DNA of 64,000 nt from Thiovibrio frasassiensis (GTDB lineage: Bacteria > Desulfobacterota > Desulfobulbia > Desulfobulbales > Desulfurivibrionaceae): the NCBI RefSeq assembly GCF_029607905.1, contig NZ_JAPHEH010000001.1:1207530-1271529 (forward strand), read 5' to 3'. The stretch's first letter is position 1. Every line of letters begins with the position of its first letter. Of this stretch, positions 43,545-52,961 are shown in pieces. Below the pieces are notes generated by a model. The model had not been told where the DNA came from and ran no database searches. It saw only the letters and a program-made list of their open reading frames with translations. The position numbers and the translations under genes are program-made.

Positions 43545-43612
43545 GTTTACTGACAAATTTGCGCGGGAAATAAATTTTTTAGAACGGCTAAAGTCCCTGT
43601 TAAAATCAATGT

Positions 43613-43642
43613 TTGCATTTTTGAGAATGGATACCATACAAT
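43613..43642 (+). promoter_or_regulatory. possible promoter of the HD-GYP regulator gene
   Basis: TTGCAT (43613-43618), 18-bp spacer, TACAAT (43637-43642), about 40 bp before the start codon. The -10 is good (5/6), the -35 poor. Confidence 0.4.
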
Positions 43643-43682
43643 ATGTAACCGTCTGATTTTAGTAAATCCACCGGGGATAACC

Positions 43683-44741
43683 ATGACCGAAAATCTGCGC
43701 TGTAACATTGGCTGGAACAACCACAATAAAATTCTCATTGTCGAAGATGAATCTTTGCAGCGTCATTTATTGCGGGAGTACTTGAGCGAGGCGGGATATG
43801 AGGTGGTTGAAGCGGTTGATGGTCAGGAGGCGATGGCGCAATTAGCCGTTGACCCTGAGATCCGGGTCGTCATTACCGATCTGAAGATGCCTCGGATGGA
43901 TGGTTTTGAGCTCATCAGGCAAGTCAGAAAAAAACAACTGCACTATATCTATATTCTGGTCCAGACACACCGAGATGATGCAGAGACCCTGGAAAAGGCA
44001 CTTTCCCTTGGAGCGGACGATTTCTTAAGAAAACCCGTGCGCCCGGTCGAATTGTGTCTCCGGGTCGCTGGAGGGTTCAGGGTACTGAAGATAGAAAAAT
44101 TTGAGGAACTTATCTTTTTTCTTACCAAGCTCGCCGCCTTGCAGAGTAAGGAAACAGGGAGCCATCTTGACAGGATGTATCATTTTACCCGGGTGTTGGC
44201 CAGGGATATTGCCGAAAATGTGCCGGAACTCGGCCTGACCCTCGCCGTGGCGGAAGAGATAGCCAAGGTCAGCCCGATGCATGATCTGGGAAAGGTCGGC
44301 ATCTCGGTGGAGCTCCTGCATAAGGTGGAGAAATTGAATCATGAGGAGGTGCAATCTCTGCAGGATCACGTTTTGGTGGGAGGTAACCTTATCCAGGATG
44401 TGTACGCGCAGACCGAATCAGAATATCTTTTTCTTGCCCAGGAAATAGCCCAGCTCCATCACGAACGCTGGGACGGCAAGGGATACCCCCACGGACTGGC
44501 GGGAGATAAGATCCCCCTCTGTGCCCGGATTGTTGCCCTGGCAGATGCCTATGACGCAATGACCAGCAAGCGGAGCTACAGTGTGGGCCTGAGTCACGAG
44601 GAGGCGAAACGGGAGATTTTGCGAAACAATGGCAAGCAGTTCGATCCCAAGATTGTTGAGGCCTTTCTTCGACAGGAAGCAGAATTTATCAGAATAAAAG
44701 AAGAGTTTCGGGATAATGATTCGCCCCTGTACAGCCGCTAA
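43683..44741 (+). CDS. response regulator with HD-GYP output domain (putative c-di-GMP phosphodiesterase)
   Basis: A 352-aa two-domain signalling protein. Residues about 15-135 are a receiver (ILIVEDES, phospho-Asp in VVITDLKMPRMDGFEL, Lys in DDFLRKPVRP). Residues about 150-335 are an HD-GYP domain: HD motif SPMHDLGKVGIS, HHERWDGKGYPHGLAG and the conserved VALADAYDAMTSKRSY. HD-GYP proteins hydrolyse cyclic di-GMP. No histidine kinase gene is adjacent, so it is an orphan regulator. Convergent with the amidase gene, 42 bp between the stops. Confidence 0.92.
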   Translation: MTENLRCNIGWNNHNKILIVEDESLQRHLLREYLSEAGYEVVEAVDGQEAMAQLAVDPEIRVVITDLKMPRMDGFELIRQVRKKQLHYIYILVQTHRDDAETLEKALSLGADDFLRKPVRPVELCLRVAGGFRVLKIEKFEELIFFLTKLAALQSKETGSHLDRMYHFTRVLARDIAENVPELGLTLAVAEEIAKVSPMHDLGKVGISVELLHKVEKLNHEEVQSLQDHVLVGGNLIQDVYAQTESEYLFLAQEIAQLHHERWDGKGYPHGLAGDKIPLCARIVALADAYDAMTSKRSYSVGLSHEEAKREILRNNGKQFDPKIVEAFLRQEAEFIRIKEEFRDNDSPLYSR

Positions 44742-44783
44742 GGGACGAGTAAACAGGCGGGATTAGACAAAGAGCTGGCGGGC

Positions 44784-46673
44784 TCAGCGGTGGAAATTGT
44801 TTGCCAAGCTCATGCTTTGCACGTATTGGGCCACCCCGCCGGAGATGTGATTGGCAACGCCGGCTAGGTAGGCATCATCCCTAAGCCGCTTTTCTTCCTC
44901 TGGATTGCTCAAAAAAGCGATTTCGGTGAGGACGGCAGGCATCTGGGCGCCGATGAGCACCACAAACGGCGCTTTCTTGACCCCAAGATTCGAAACAGCG
45001 CTGAATTTTTTGTTCAGGCCGGTCACCATCTCTTCCTGGACCAGCCCCGCCAATTTGAGGGATTCGTTTATCTTTGAATTCTGCATGAGATCCAGGAGGA
45101 TGGATTGCAGGTCGCTGATTTGCTTGGCCGAGGTGGCATTTTCCATGGCTGCCAGACGCATGGCGTCCTTGTTGCTGGCCAGGTCGAGCACATAGGTCTC
45201 AATCCCCCGGGCCTCATGATTCGGCGCGGCATTCACATGGATGGAAAGGAACAGGTCCGCTTCCTTGGAATTGGCAATGGCCGTTCGTTCTTCCAACGGG
45301 ATAAAGACGTCGCGGGTTCGGGTGAGGATCACCTCGCAGCCAAGCGTTTCCTTGAGAATCTTGGCAACCCTCAGAGCCACATCAAGGACAATGTCTTTTT
45401 CCTTGAGGCCACTTGGGCTGCAGGTCCCTGGATCCTTGCCGCCGTGCCCCGGGTCGATGACGATTTTCTTTATGCCCAAGCCCAATTGCCGTTCCAGGGA
45501 GTGGGTTCCCACCTTGCTCGCCTGTCTCTTTTCCTTGCCTTTTCCGGCAATGATTTTGCCGATGTCGTCAGGGGGGGTGTCACTCTTCTTCTTTGCGACC
45601 CCATCGCTGCTCATCACGTCTATCACCACCCGGAAGGGATCAGCAAGGGTAAACACCTTGTAGTCAGAAATATTGGACTGGGTGTCCAGGACGACCCGGA
45701 CTGTATTGGGATCAAACTGGGCATTCCTGACCTGTCGTAAGAGGCCGTCCTCGATGGGGATGGTTCGCTCTGTTTCCGGGCTGAGGCGGCTGTTTTCCAG
45801 GTCGATGTAAATCCTCCGCTGGTTCGTCTTGTCGCCGGAAAGGGTCTGGTGTTTGAAGGTAACCGGGCCGGTGGTTTCTACAACCAACCGGGTGTAGCGG
45901 TTGTTGGACCAGTGGCGGATGGGGAGGACCATCGCCTTGCCGCTTTTTTTAGCAGCAGGATCTTTTTTCGGGGAGTCACTGGCAACCTGGGGGGAAATGC
46001 ATTTCTCTCCGGCGTCTTCCTGGGTCGTAGTTTGGCTTGGGGTGGAGGCAAACCCCTTGATCAGCAACAGCTGTTCTTCGGCCCCCGCAGCCATGTCGCT
46101 CTCCGGGTAAATGGCGATGATCTTCGTATAGGCCCGGGCGGCTTTGCTCGGATCTTTTTTGTCGACAAGATAGATGGAGCCCAGAATAAAAAAGGCGTCA
46201 TCGGCCAGGAAGTTTCCTGGATAGCGGGTGCTCAGTTCTTCGTAGGCAGCAATGGCCTGGTCAAGATCCTTGCTCTTGCCGCTGTGCTGGAACATGGTCT
46301 GGTAGATCTTCCCGAGCATGAACAGGGATTTCGGCGCCGCTTGATGGTCGGGCGCGGCCTTGTATATGCTGCGGAAGGCGGTCACAGAGGTGAGCCAGCT
46401 TTTTCGGTCCCCCCCCTTGTCTTTGTTGGTGAGATCCTGGTAATAGGCCTTGGCCTGTTCGTATTGTCTGCCGATATTGTCCTGGTTTTGCTCAGGATTG
46501 GCCCAGGTTGGGGAGGCGATCAGGAGCAGGACGAGAATAAAAAGCGGACAGCGGAAGCGGGAAAGTGAAAAAAAAGGTGCCTGCCTGGCAGTATGGCGAG
46601 AATCGCAGGTGCAGGCGCGGAGTCTTGTCCGCTCGCCTGATCGTCCTGCGCCTTGTCTCAAATTACTCCACAT
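44784..46673 (-). CDS. N-acetylmuramoyl-L-alanine amidase with TPR and AMIN domains
   Basis: A 629-aa periplasmic cell-wall hydrolase. A basic N-terminus with one hydrophobic segment (about residues 40-58) is an export signal. TPR-like repeats follow (about 65-205), then a linker, an AMIN domain (about 255-350; localises the enzyme to septal peptidoglycan) and an Amidase_3 zinc domain (about 405-625: IVIDPGHGGKDPG, LFLSIHVNA, VLTEIAFLSN). It cleaves the glycan-peptide bond during division. Its start overlaps the mutS stop by 11 bp; with the long N-terminus another start nearer the hydrophobic segment is possible. Confidence 0.9.
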   Translation of the reverse strand: MWSNLRQGAGRSGERTRLRACTCDSRHTARQAPFFSLSRFRCPLFILVLLLIASPTWANPEQNQDNIGRQYEQAKAYYQDLTNKDKGGDRKSWLTSVTAFRSIYKAAPDHQAAPKSLFMLGKIYQTMFQHSGKSKDLDQAIAAYEELSTRYPGNFLADDAFFILGSIYLVDKKDPSKAARAYTKIIAIYPESDMAAGAEEQLLLIKGFASTPSQTTTQEDAGEKCISPQVASDSPKKDPAAKKSGKAMVLPIRHWSNNRYTRLVVETTGPVTFKHQTLSGDKTNQRRIYIDLENSRLSPETERTIPIEDGLLRQVRNAQFDPNTVRVVLDTQSNISDYKVFTLADPFRVVIDVMSSDGVAKKKSDTPPDDIGKIIAGKGKEKRQASKVGTHSLERQLGLGIKKIVIDPGHGGKDPGTCSPSGLKEKDIVLDVALRVAKILKETLGCEVILTRTRDVFIPLEERTAIANSKEADLFLSIHVNAAPNHEARGIETYVLDLASNKDAMRLAAMENATSAKQISDLQSILLDLMQNSKINESLKLAGLVQEEMVTGLNKKFSAVSNLGVKKAPFVVLIGAQMPAVLTEIAFLSNPEEEKRLRDDAYLAGVANHISGGVAQYVQSMSLANNFHR

Positions 46674-49311
46674 CGCTCAGCCCTTTGAGTTCATAGAGGA
46701 GATCCAACGCCTCTCGGGGGGAGAGGGTGTCGGGATTGATGTCCCGCAACCTGCGTGCAGCCTGGGTTTCTCCGGCACCGAACAGGGAGAGCTGGCCACC
46801 TTGCCGGGGTTTATTTTTTCTCGGTGAGGTGGCGATCCTGGGTTCGCCCTGCCGGTTGAATTCGCCCTGCTCGATATTATGCAATAATTCCTTGGCCCTG
46901 GCAACCACCTTGGCCGGCACCCCGGCCAGGGCGGCCACCTGAATGCCGTAGCTGCGGTTGGTTCCGCCGGGCAGCAGCTTGTGGAGAAAGATGATGGTGT
47001 CGTTCCACTCCCGCACCGCAATGTTATGGTTCTTGACCCGCGGGTTGGTGGCGGCCAGCTCGGTCAACTCGTGGTAGTGGGTGGCGAAGATGGTCTTGAC
47101 CCCACGGCCGTTTTTGTTGACCAGCTCCTCGGCCACGGCCCAGGCAATGGAGAGGCCGTCAAAAGTAGAGGTGCCGCGGCCGATTTCATCGAGGATCACC
47201 AGGCTCCGCTGGGTGGCGTTGTTGAGGATATTGGCTGTTTCGTTCATCTCCACCATGAAGGTGGACTGGCCGCGGCGCAGGTTGTCGGAGGCGCCGACCC
47301 GGGTGAAAATGCGGTCCACCACGCCGATCTCCGCCGATGCTGCTGGGACGAAGCTGCCCATCTGGGCCATGAGGGTGATGAGCGCGGTCTGTCGCAATAC
47401 CGTTGATTTACCGGCCATGTTGGGTCCGGTGATGATCAGAACCTCTTCGCTCTCCTGGTCAAGATGGATATCGTTGGGCACAAAGCGGCCGGGCGGCAGG
47501 GCGCGCTCGATCACGGGATGGCGGCCTTCCTTGATGATGATCGCCTCCCCGCTGTTGATCACCGGTTTGGTGTAGCGGTATTTCTGGGCCCCCTCGGCCA
47601 GACAGCAGAAAAAATCGATCTGGGCCAACCGGGCGGCGGTAAGGAGAATCCGGGAGGATGACTCTGCCACCGTGGTCCGGATCGCGCTGAAAAGACGGTA
47701 TTCCAGTTCCAGCCGTTTCTCCTGTGCGCCGGTGACTTTTTCTTCGAACTCCTTGAGTTCCGGGGTGATGAAGCGTTCGGCATTGACCAGGGTCTGCTTG
47801 CGGATGAAATCTTCGGGCACATTGGCAAGCTGGCCGCGGCTGATCTCGATATAGTAGCCGAAGATCTTGTTGAAGCCGATCTTGAGGTTGTTGATGCCGG
47901 TCCGGGCCCGTTCGCGGGCCTCAAGGGTGAGGATCAGCTCCTTGCCGTCGCGCAGGAGGGAGACCAGTTCGTCAAGCTCGGCATGGTAGCCGGGCTTGAT
48001 GAGATTGCCTTCCCGCACGGTTACCGGGGCATCTTCTCGGATTCCGGCTTCAAGCAGGGCGTGGAGCTCGGTCAGTTCGTCCAGGGAGGCGCCGAGTGCG
48101 GGGAGCAGGGGGCCACCCTCCTCGAGCATTTTTTCCTTGAGCTGGGGGAGCTGGGCCAGGGAGCACTTCAGGGCCGTGAGATCACGACCGTTGGCCGTAC
48201 CCAGCACCACCCGGCCGTTCAAGCGCTCCAGGTCATAAACCTTGGCCAGCAGCTGGCGGAGATCCTCGCGCAAGCGGGGGGCGAGGTAGAGCGCTTCCAC
48301 CGTGTTCAACCGTTGCCGGATAGTTTCGACCTCCTGCAGGGGAAACAGCAGGTTCTTCTTAAGCAACCGTGCCCCCATGGGGGTTTCGCAGAGGTCGAGG
48401 GTGTCGAGCAGCGAACCCTCCCGGGCGCCGCCGGTGATGGTCTGGGTGAGTTCCAGGTTGCGGCGGGAGGATTCGTCCATGAGCAGGACGTTGTCAAATT
48501 CGATGGGGGTGAGCCGTTCGATATGGTCGAGGGCGGTCTTCTGGGTTTCCTGCAGGTAGAGGAGCAGCGCCCCAGCCGCGGCAATCCCGGATTTCAGCTC
48601 CTCGCAGCCAAACCCTGCCAGATTGGCCACCCGAAAATGTTCCAGCAGCCTCTGGCGCGCCATCTCGGGATAGAAAACGGAGGGCGACCGTCTGGTCAGG
48701 CAGCTTTGGGGAAGAAAGGCCAGGAGCTGGTCTGCCAGAATCGACGCTTCCCCGGGCTCTTCGGGAAGGAGGATCTCCGAGGGCCCAAGGCGGACGAGTT
48801 CGTCCAGTAACCCGGCGAGATCTTCCTTCTCGCTCACCAGAAACTCACCGGTGGAAAGATCAAGCAGGCTCAGGCCCCAATTCTTGCCCTTCTGGCAGAT
48901 GGCGGCAAGATATCGGTTGTCCTTATCATCCAGGAGCTGTTCATCGGTGACCAGCCCTGGGGTCACTACTCGGACCACCTCGCGTCGGACAATCCCCTTG
49001 GCCTCTTTCGGATCCTCCACCTGCTCGCAAATCGCCACCTTGAAACCCGCCTTGATCATCTTGGCCAGATAGGAGGAAACCGCATGGTACGGAATCCCGC
49101 AGAGCGGCACCCGGTTTTCGTCATCCTTGCTGTTTCTGGAGGTGAGGGTGATGCCCAGGACCTTGGAGGCGGTCACGGCGTCGTCAAAGAACATCTCGTA
49201 GAAATCGCCCAGCCGGTAAAAAAGAATGGCATCCTGGTGCTGTGCCTTGATTTCAAGGTACTGCTGCATCATGGGGGTGATTTTTACTGGAGCGGGTGTG
49301 GTCTTGGCCAT
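46663..49311 (-). CDS. mutS: DNA mismatch repair protein MutS
   Basis: Mismatch-recognition ATPase, 882 aa, full length. The N-terminal reader has the F-Y-E motif in RLGDFYEMFFDDA, then the connector, lever and clamp domains, and the ATPase core GPNMAGKSTVLRQTAL, STFMVEMNETANIL and LVILDEIGRGTSTFDG. The C-terminal helix-turn-helix dimerisation region is present. No mutL is visible in the window. It overlaps the downstream amidase gene by 11 bp, so the two are probably co-transcribed; the ribosome binding site is weak. Confidence 0.97.
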   Translation of the reverse strand: MAKTTPAPVKITPMMQQYLEIKAQHQDAILFYRLGDFYEMFFDDAVTASKVLGITLTSRNSKDDENRVPLCGIPYHAVSSYLAKMIKAGFKVAICEQVEDPKEAKGIVRREVVRVVTPGLVTDEQLLDDKDNRYLAAICQKGKNWGLSLLDLSTGEFLVSEKEDLAGLLDELVRLGPSEILLPEEPGEASILADQLLAFLPQSCLTRRSPSVFYPEMARQRLLEHFRVANLAGFGCEELKSGIAAAGALLLYLQETQKTALDHIERLTPIEFDNVLLMDESSRRNLELTQTITGGAREGSLLDTLDLCETPMGARLLKKNLLFPLQEVETIRQRLNTVEALYLAPRLREDLRQLLAKVYDLERLNGRVVLGTANGRDLTALKCSLAQLPQLKEKMLEEGGPLLPALGASLDELTELHALLEAGIREDAPVTVREGNLIKPGYHAELDELVSLLRDGKELILTLEARERARTGINNLKIGFNKIFGYYIEISRGQLANVPEDFIRKQTLVNAERFITPELKEFEEKVTGAQEKRLELEYRLFSAIRTTVAESSSRILLTAARLAQIDFFCCLAEGAQKYRYTKPVINSGEAIIIKEGRHPVIERALPPGRFVPNDIHLDQESEEVLIITGPNMAGKSTVLRQTALITLMAQMGSFVPAASAEIGVVDRIFTRVGASDNLRRGQSTFMVEMNETANILNNATQRSLVILDEIGRGTSTFDGLSIAWAVAEELVNKNGRGVKTIFATHYHELTELAATNPRVKNHNIAVREWNDTIIFLHKLLPGGTNRSYGIQVAALAGVPAKVVARAKELLHNIEQGEFNRQGEPRIATSPRKNKPRQGGQLSLFGAGETQAARRLRDINPDTLSPREALDLLYELKGLSDVE

Positions 49312-49526
49312 ATCTTCGAGAAGGGGGCATCCTTGCGCTGTATTGTCTCGGCGGCAGCGTTCCTGTTGGCGTCCTGTAGCGATTGATAGGAGGTTTTTGG
49401 AGAAAAGTCAAGCATAGCCCGCAAATACAAAGGGGTAGAGGTTGTATTTGCCGTACTGATACGCTAGGGTAGAGTGTCAATCGGGACGGTAGGAAAGGAT
49501 GTTTTTTTACGAATCGGGAGGAAGAT

Positions 49527-50450
49527 ATGGGCTGGAAAGGAATGTTGGTTTTAGGCGCGTTGCTGTTGCTTGGCGCGGATAATGTCTCGGCGTCGGTCAT
49601 CACCATCGATAAGGAGCCGGTGCAGCTTGTCGAACTGCGCAAGGCGTATGAGGCGGAGCTGAAAACCGCCGCCACCCCGGAGGATATCGCAACAACGCAG
49701 GAGGAATACGAGCAGGCCAAGAAAAATCTTTCCGCTGCCGAGGGATACGGGCAGAAGCTTTCTTCCTTGGAAGCGGCGAAACAGAAAGAGATCGAGGCAA
49801 TCAATGGCAAGTATCTTAAGGAGCAGGCAAAGCTGGACGCCTCCACCCGCAAAGCGATTGAGGAGAGATTTGAAAAAAAGCTCGCCGAACTGAAGAACCG
49901 GGGCGTGGCCAAGACCAGCAACAGCTATCAGGCCAAGCTGGAGAAATTGGAAAAGGAACTGGTCGGCAAGAATGATCTGGCTGGCGCCCTGGTGGTGCAG
50001 GTCGAGCGCCAGAAGATGAGCGGCGCCCCCGTGGCCGCGATTGTCAAGACCGCTTCCGCTGCGGGCAAGGGCAATGCGGTGCATGTGAGTTCGGTTCGCG
50101 GGCTTGCCGGAGCCGCAGGCAATATCGCCAACAATATCTACGTCTTTACCCTGGATCGCATCGGCAGCCAGGCCAAGCTGGTTTTTTACGGCTATGGCAA
50201 CCGGACCGGTGATTCCCATGGCAAGGTGTATCTGCTCGGGCCGGATGGGAGTCGAACCGAGGTGGCCCAGTGGCAGCCCGATCTTCTCAGGGGCCCGAAG
50301 GTCTCTGATTTTAAATCCTACACCGATGTGCAACCGATCAGCGCGGATATCTCAAGCCAGGTCAAGCAGCCCGGTCAGTACCGGGTGGAGTTTCAGTACA
50401 CCGATGGCGACGAGGCCTTCAATATCTACCGGGTAGAGATTCAGATCTAA
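49527..50450 (+). CDS. exported coiled-coil protein of unknown function
   Basis: A 307-aa protein with a signal peptide (about residues 1-22, MLVLGALLLLGADNVSASV). Residues 30-165 are a highly charged coiled coil (KAYEAELKTAATPEDIATTQ, YEQAKKNLSAAEGYGQKLSS). The C-terminal 120 residues form a beta-rich domain (NIYVFTLDRIGSQAKLVFYG, GQYRVEFQYTDGDEAFNIYR). I do not recognise the family. GGGAGGAAG precedes the ATG. It is monocistronic and ended by a terminator at 50541. A structural or adhesive role in the periplasm is possible but not shown. Confidence 0.7.
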   Translation: MGWKGMLVLGALLLLGADNVSASVITIDKEPVQLVELRKAYEAELKTAATPEDIATTQEEYEQAKKNLSAAEGYGQKLSSLEAAKQKEIEAINGKYLKEQAKLDASTRKAIEERFEKKLAELKNRGVAKTSNSYQAKLEKLEKELVGKNDLAGALVVQVERQKMSGAPVAAIVKTASAAGKGNAVHVSSVRGLAGAAGNIANNIYVFTLDRIGSQAKLVFYGYGNRTGDSHGKVYLLGPDGSRTEVAQWQPDLLRGPKVSDFKSYTDVQPISADISSQVKQPGQYRVEFQYTDGDEAFNIYRVEIQI

Positions 50451-50540
50451 AGGATGTTTGCGTAGGCAGTGGTGCGCTTTCATCTTGGCAGAGCAGCGGC
50501 AAAAAAAATTGTTGCAAACGAGAATAAAAAAAGCCTCGGC

Positions 50541-50566
50541 AGCCCCGCTGTTCCGGGGCTTTTTTA
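50541..50566 (+). terminator. terminator after the exported coiled-coil gene
   Basis: AGCCCCG with CGGGGCT over a 6-nt loop, followed by six T residues. It overlaps the last bases of the convergent HIT gene. Confidence 0.85.
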
Positions 50567-51049
50567 TTGTTTTTGAAACTCCGGGAGGAGACGGGAGAAG
50601 GTCTTCTCGATATGTTCCGGGATGGTGCGTACCTCGGCCAGCACGGTCATATAGTTGTGGTCGCCATGCCAGCGGGGCACGATGTGCCAGTGCAGATGGG
50701 AGGCTACTCCGGCCCCGGCCACCTCGCCCAGGTTCAGGCCGAGGTTGAAGCCGTCCGGCCGGAGTTGGCGCCGCAGGATTTTGGTGCAGCGTTGGAGCAT
50801 GGCGGCCAGGCCGTTGCTTTCCTCGGGGGTCAGCTCGGTGATATCGGCCAGATGCCGGGTCGGGGCCACCAGGAGATGGCCGTTGGCGTACGGGAAACGA
50901 TTCATGAGTACGACCAGTTGCTGGTCCCGGTAAAGGATAAGGTCTGGGGCGGAAAAAGGCTTGTCTTGCGCGGCGCAAAAGAAACAGCCGGTGGTGGGGG
51001 GCTTGGTCTTAATATATTCCATCCGCCAGGGTGTCCAAAGCGTTTTCAT
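50564..51049 (-). CDS. HIT family nucleotide hydrolase/phosphorylase
   Basis: A 161-aa protein of the histidine-triad superfamily. The triad HLHWHIVPRW (about residues 118-127) and the preceding FNLGLNLGEVAGAGVASH match the branch that includes Ap4A phosphorylase-like proteins; a CFFCAAQ Cys pair near the N-terminus fits this branch. It acts on nucleotide polyphosphates in the cytoplasm. The start overlaps the stop of the phosphoesterase gene by 4 bp (ATGA), so it is co-translated with it. Confidence 0.92.
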   Translation of the reverse strand: MKTLWTPWRMEYIKTKPPTTGCFFCAAQDKPFSAPDLILYRDQQLVVLMNRFPYANGHLLVAPTRHLADITELTPEESNGLAAMLQRCTKILRRQLRPDGFNLGLNLGEVAGAGVASHLHWHIVPRWHGDHNYMTVLAEVRTIPEHIEKTFSRLLPEFQKQ

Positions 51050-51546
51050 AGTTTCGCCTGAAGCTGATAAATTTGGCCGTGCAGGGTTTCCCCGACTTCA
51101 AGGATGGCAAAGGTGCCTCCCACCCCGGTAGAGCCGGTGGAGGTAAAGCTGCCGGGATTGATGTAGAGAATTCCGCCCAGACTATGGCAGACCGGTCTAT
51201 GGGTGTGGCCATAAACAATGCAGTCCGCCTCCGGAAAGATCTCGATGAGGCGTTGCTCAAAATCATAGGTGTTGCCAAAGCGATGGATCAGGCCGATGGT
51301 GAAGCCGCCCACCTGTATTTCCTTGTGGCTGGGGAGAAGCTGGCACCCCTGGGCAGAGCACATATTGCCGTGCACCGCATGCACCTCCTTGCCGGCAAAT
51401 ACCGTCAGGATTGCAGGATCGGTGAGATCCCCGGCATGGAGGATGATCTCCGTGTCATGGAAGCAGGTGTCCACGATTTTTTTGAAGGTCTCGGTGGGCT
51501 GGGAAAGGTGGGTGTCGGAAATGATGCCAATCTTGACGGGGTTCAT
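51046..51546 (-). CDS. YfcE/MJ0936-family metallophosphoesterase
   Basis: A 166-aa calcineurin-like phosphoesterase. All metal motifs are visible: IGIISDTHLS, ILHAGDLTD, AVHGNMC and the late VYGHTHRPVCHSLGG plus NPGSFT. Such small phosphodiesterases cleave a range of phosphodiester or cyclic nucleotide substrates, and the natural one is unknown. The ATG at 51546 is the conserved start; the frame extends to 51660 without similarity. AGGAGG lies about 12 bases upstream. It is followed by the HIT gene with a 4-bp overlap. Confidence 0.88.
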   Translation of the reverse strand: MNPVKIGIISDTHLSQPTETFKKIVDTCFHDTEIILHAGDLTDPAILTVFAGKEVHAVHGNMCSAQGCQLLPSHKEIQVGGFTIGLIHRFGNTYDFEQRLIEIFPEADCIVYGHTHRPVCHSLGGILYINPGSFTSTGSTGVGGTFAILEVGETLHGQIYQLQAKL

Positions 51547-51562
51547 CGTTTGAGCAAACCTC

Positions 51563-51868
51563 CTATGCGATAAGGAGAGGTTGCAGCACCGCCTCGGCTT
51601 GGGGTGCTGAGATGCCGGCGAGAATAATCCGCTTGTCCCGGCTGGTTTCCCCGCTGGCAATGGTTACGGCTGCCTTGGGGATCTTGAAAAGCTTGGCGAA
51701 AAACTGGATGACCGCAGCATTTGCCTTGCCATCCACCGGGGGCGAGGTGATGCAGAGCTTGACCGCGTCGCCGTGGAGCCCGGCGATGCGGGTGCGGGAT
51801 GATTTGGGTTGCACATGGATGGACAGGCTGACCGAAATGCCGTCAGCCCGCTCCCGCAGATAGGTCAT
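51563..51868 (-). CDS. DUF167 (YggU) family protein
   Basis: A 101-aa protein with the YggU fold: LSIHVQPKSSRTRIAGLHGD, LCITSPPVDGKANAAVIQFF and ASGETSRDKRIILAG are the family core. No biochemical role is established. The gene overlaps the divIVA stop by 4 bp and lies in the divIVA-yggT neighbourhood, as its homologues do in many bacteria. Confidence 0.88.
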   Translation of the reverse strand: MTYLRERADGISVSLSIHVQPKSSRTRIAGLHGDAVKLCITSPPVDGKANAAVIQFFAKLFKIPKAAVTIASGETSRDKRIILAGISAPQAEAVLQPLLIA

Positions 51869-52761
51869 AGGGGCGATTCGTCGGGATTGAAACGATTCGT
51901 CTTGACCTCCTTCTCGGCTTCCTCCAGATTGCCGGCGAAAGAAACAGCCGGTCCATGGGTTTCCAGCGGATCTTCAAGGCTGAAGGCCATGTCGCCGTCA
52001 AGGTCGGGGAGAATCGCATCTGGTTCCTCGTCCTCATCCATGACCAGCATATCTTGTGGCACCGAGATTGCGGAGGCCAGGGCGATGTTCCGGGGCGAAA
52101 AGTCGTCAGCCATTCCTTCCAAGCCGCTCTCCGGGATGTCGATTTTGACATAGAGGTCTGCAAGGTCAGCTTCCTCGGAGGAGAGGTTCTGTTGCTGGGG
52201 GAGGGGCTCCGGTTTGACTGCAGCGCGGGCTCGGGGGGCGGAGTTCGAGAAGTTGCTGCGCACCTCTTCCTGTTGCCGGGCCGAACCACTGAAATGCTCC
52301 ACCGCCCGCGCACTGTCGGCGGGTTCTGTTTCCAGCATGTGCAGGTAGGATTTCAGTTGCTGGCGCAGCTCATCCTTGGCCTGTGCCCGGAGGGATTTGA
52401 GGTCGTCAATTTTTCTTTTCAGTTCGGCAATCTCGTAATTGGCCTCTTCCCGCCGCCGCCGCGCTTCTTCCTGGGCTTCTGTGACGATGGCTTCCGCTTC
52501 TTCCCGGCTTTTCTCCTTCATTCCGTCGGCGACATTCTGGGCCGCGATGATGGCGCTCTGGAAAGATTTCTGCTGGTTCTGGTAGGTGGCCAGATCCTTT
52601 TCCATGGTTTCCAAGCGGCCTTTGAGCTTCTGATTCTCTTCGGAAACCGCTTGGAAAGCCGTGGCGATTTTCTCGAGAAAATCGTCCACCTCTTCCACGT
52701 CAAAGCCGCGAAAACGAACATGGAACTGCTGGGATTGAATGTCTTGCGCTGTGAGTATCAT
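51865..52761 (-). CDS. divIVA: DivIVA-like coiled-coil polar/septal protein
   Basis: A 298-aa protein with the DivIVA N-terminal membrane-curvature domain (TAQDIQSQQFHVRFRGFDVE, then EVDDFLEKIA), a long coiled coil (about residues 30-150), and an acidic, disordered C-terminal half that contains no obvious domain. DivIVA proteins mark poles or septa and recruit partners. The ATG at 52761 gives the conserved MILTAQDIQ start; the frame open to 52803 is not conserved. Neighbours YggT and YggU are the usual division-cluster companions. The C-terminal acidic tail is longer than in Firmicutes. Confidence 0.85.
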   Translation of the reverse strand: MILTAQDIQSQQFHVRFRGFDVEEVDDFLEKIATAFQAVSEENQKLKGRLETMEKDLATYQNQQKSFQSAIIAAQNVADGMKEKSREEAEAIVTEAQEEARRRREEANYEIAELKRKIDDLKSLRAQAKDELRQQLKSYLHMLETEPADSARAVEHFSGSARQQEEVRSNFSNSAPRARAAVKPEPLPQQQNLSSEEADLADLYVKIDIPESGLEGMADDFSPRNIALASAISVPQDMLVMDEDEEPDAILPDLDGDMAFSLEDPLETHGPAVSFAGNLEEAEKEVKTNRFNPDESPL

Positions 52762-52961
52762 GCCTCGGCTCCTTGTGTGTGCCTCAAAAACAAATGGACT
52801 CAAAAAAATGGAAAAAAGCCATAGGGGTGCAACATGGCAAAGCGAATTCGCGATATTTCGCAGTTAAAGAGTGCCAGCCGCCAAGCGGTAAAACAGCCAC
52901 CGTCTTCGATCGCTTCCTGCGCCGGGCGCAGGTTGATATGAGACCACGAAAAGCTCCGGCC

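Noticed and set aside
52762-52961. Possible small gene in the yggT-divIVA gap
   Set aside because: No frame with a ribosome site and protein-like composition; only a short GCGAATTCGC palindrome.
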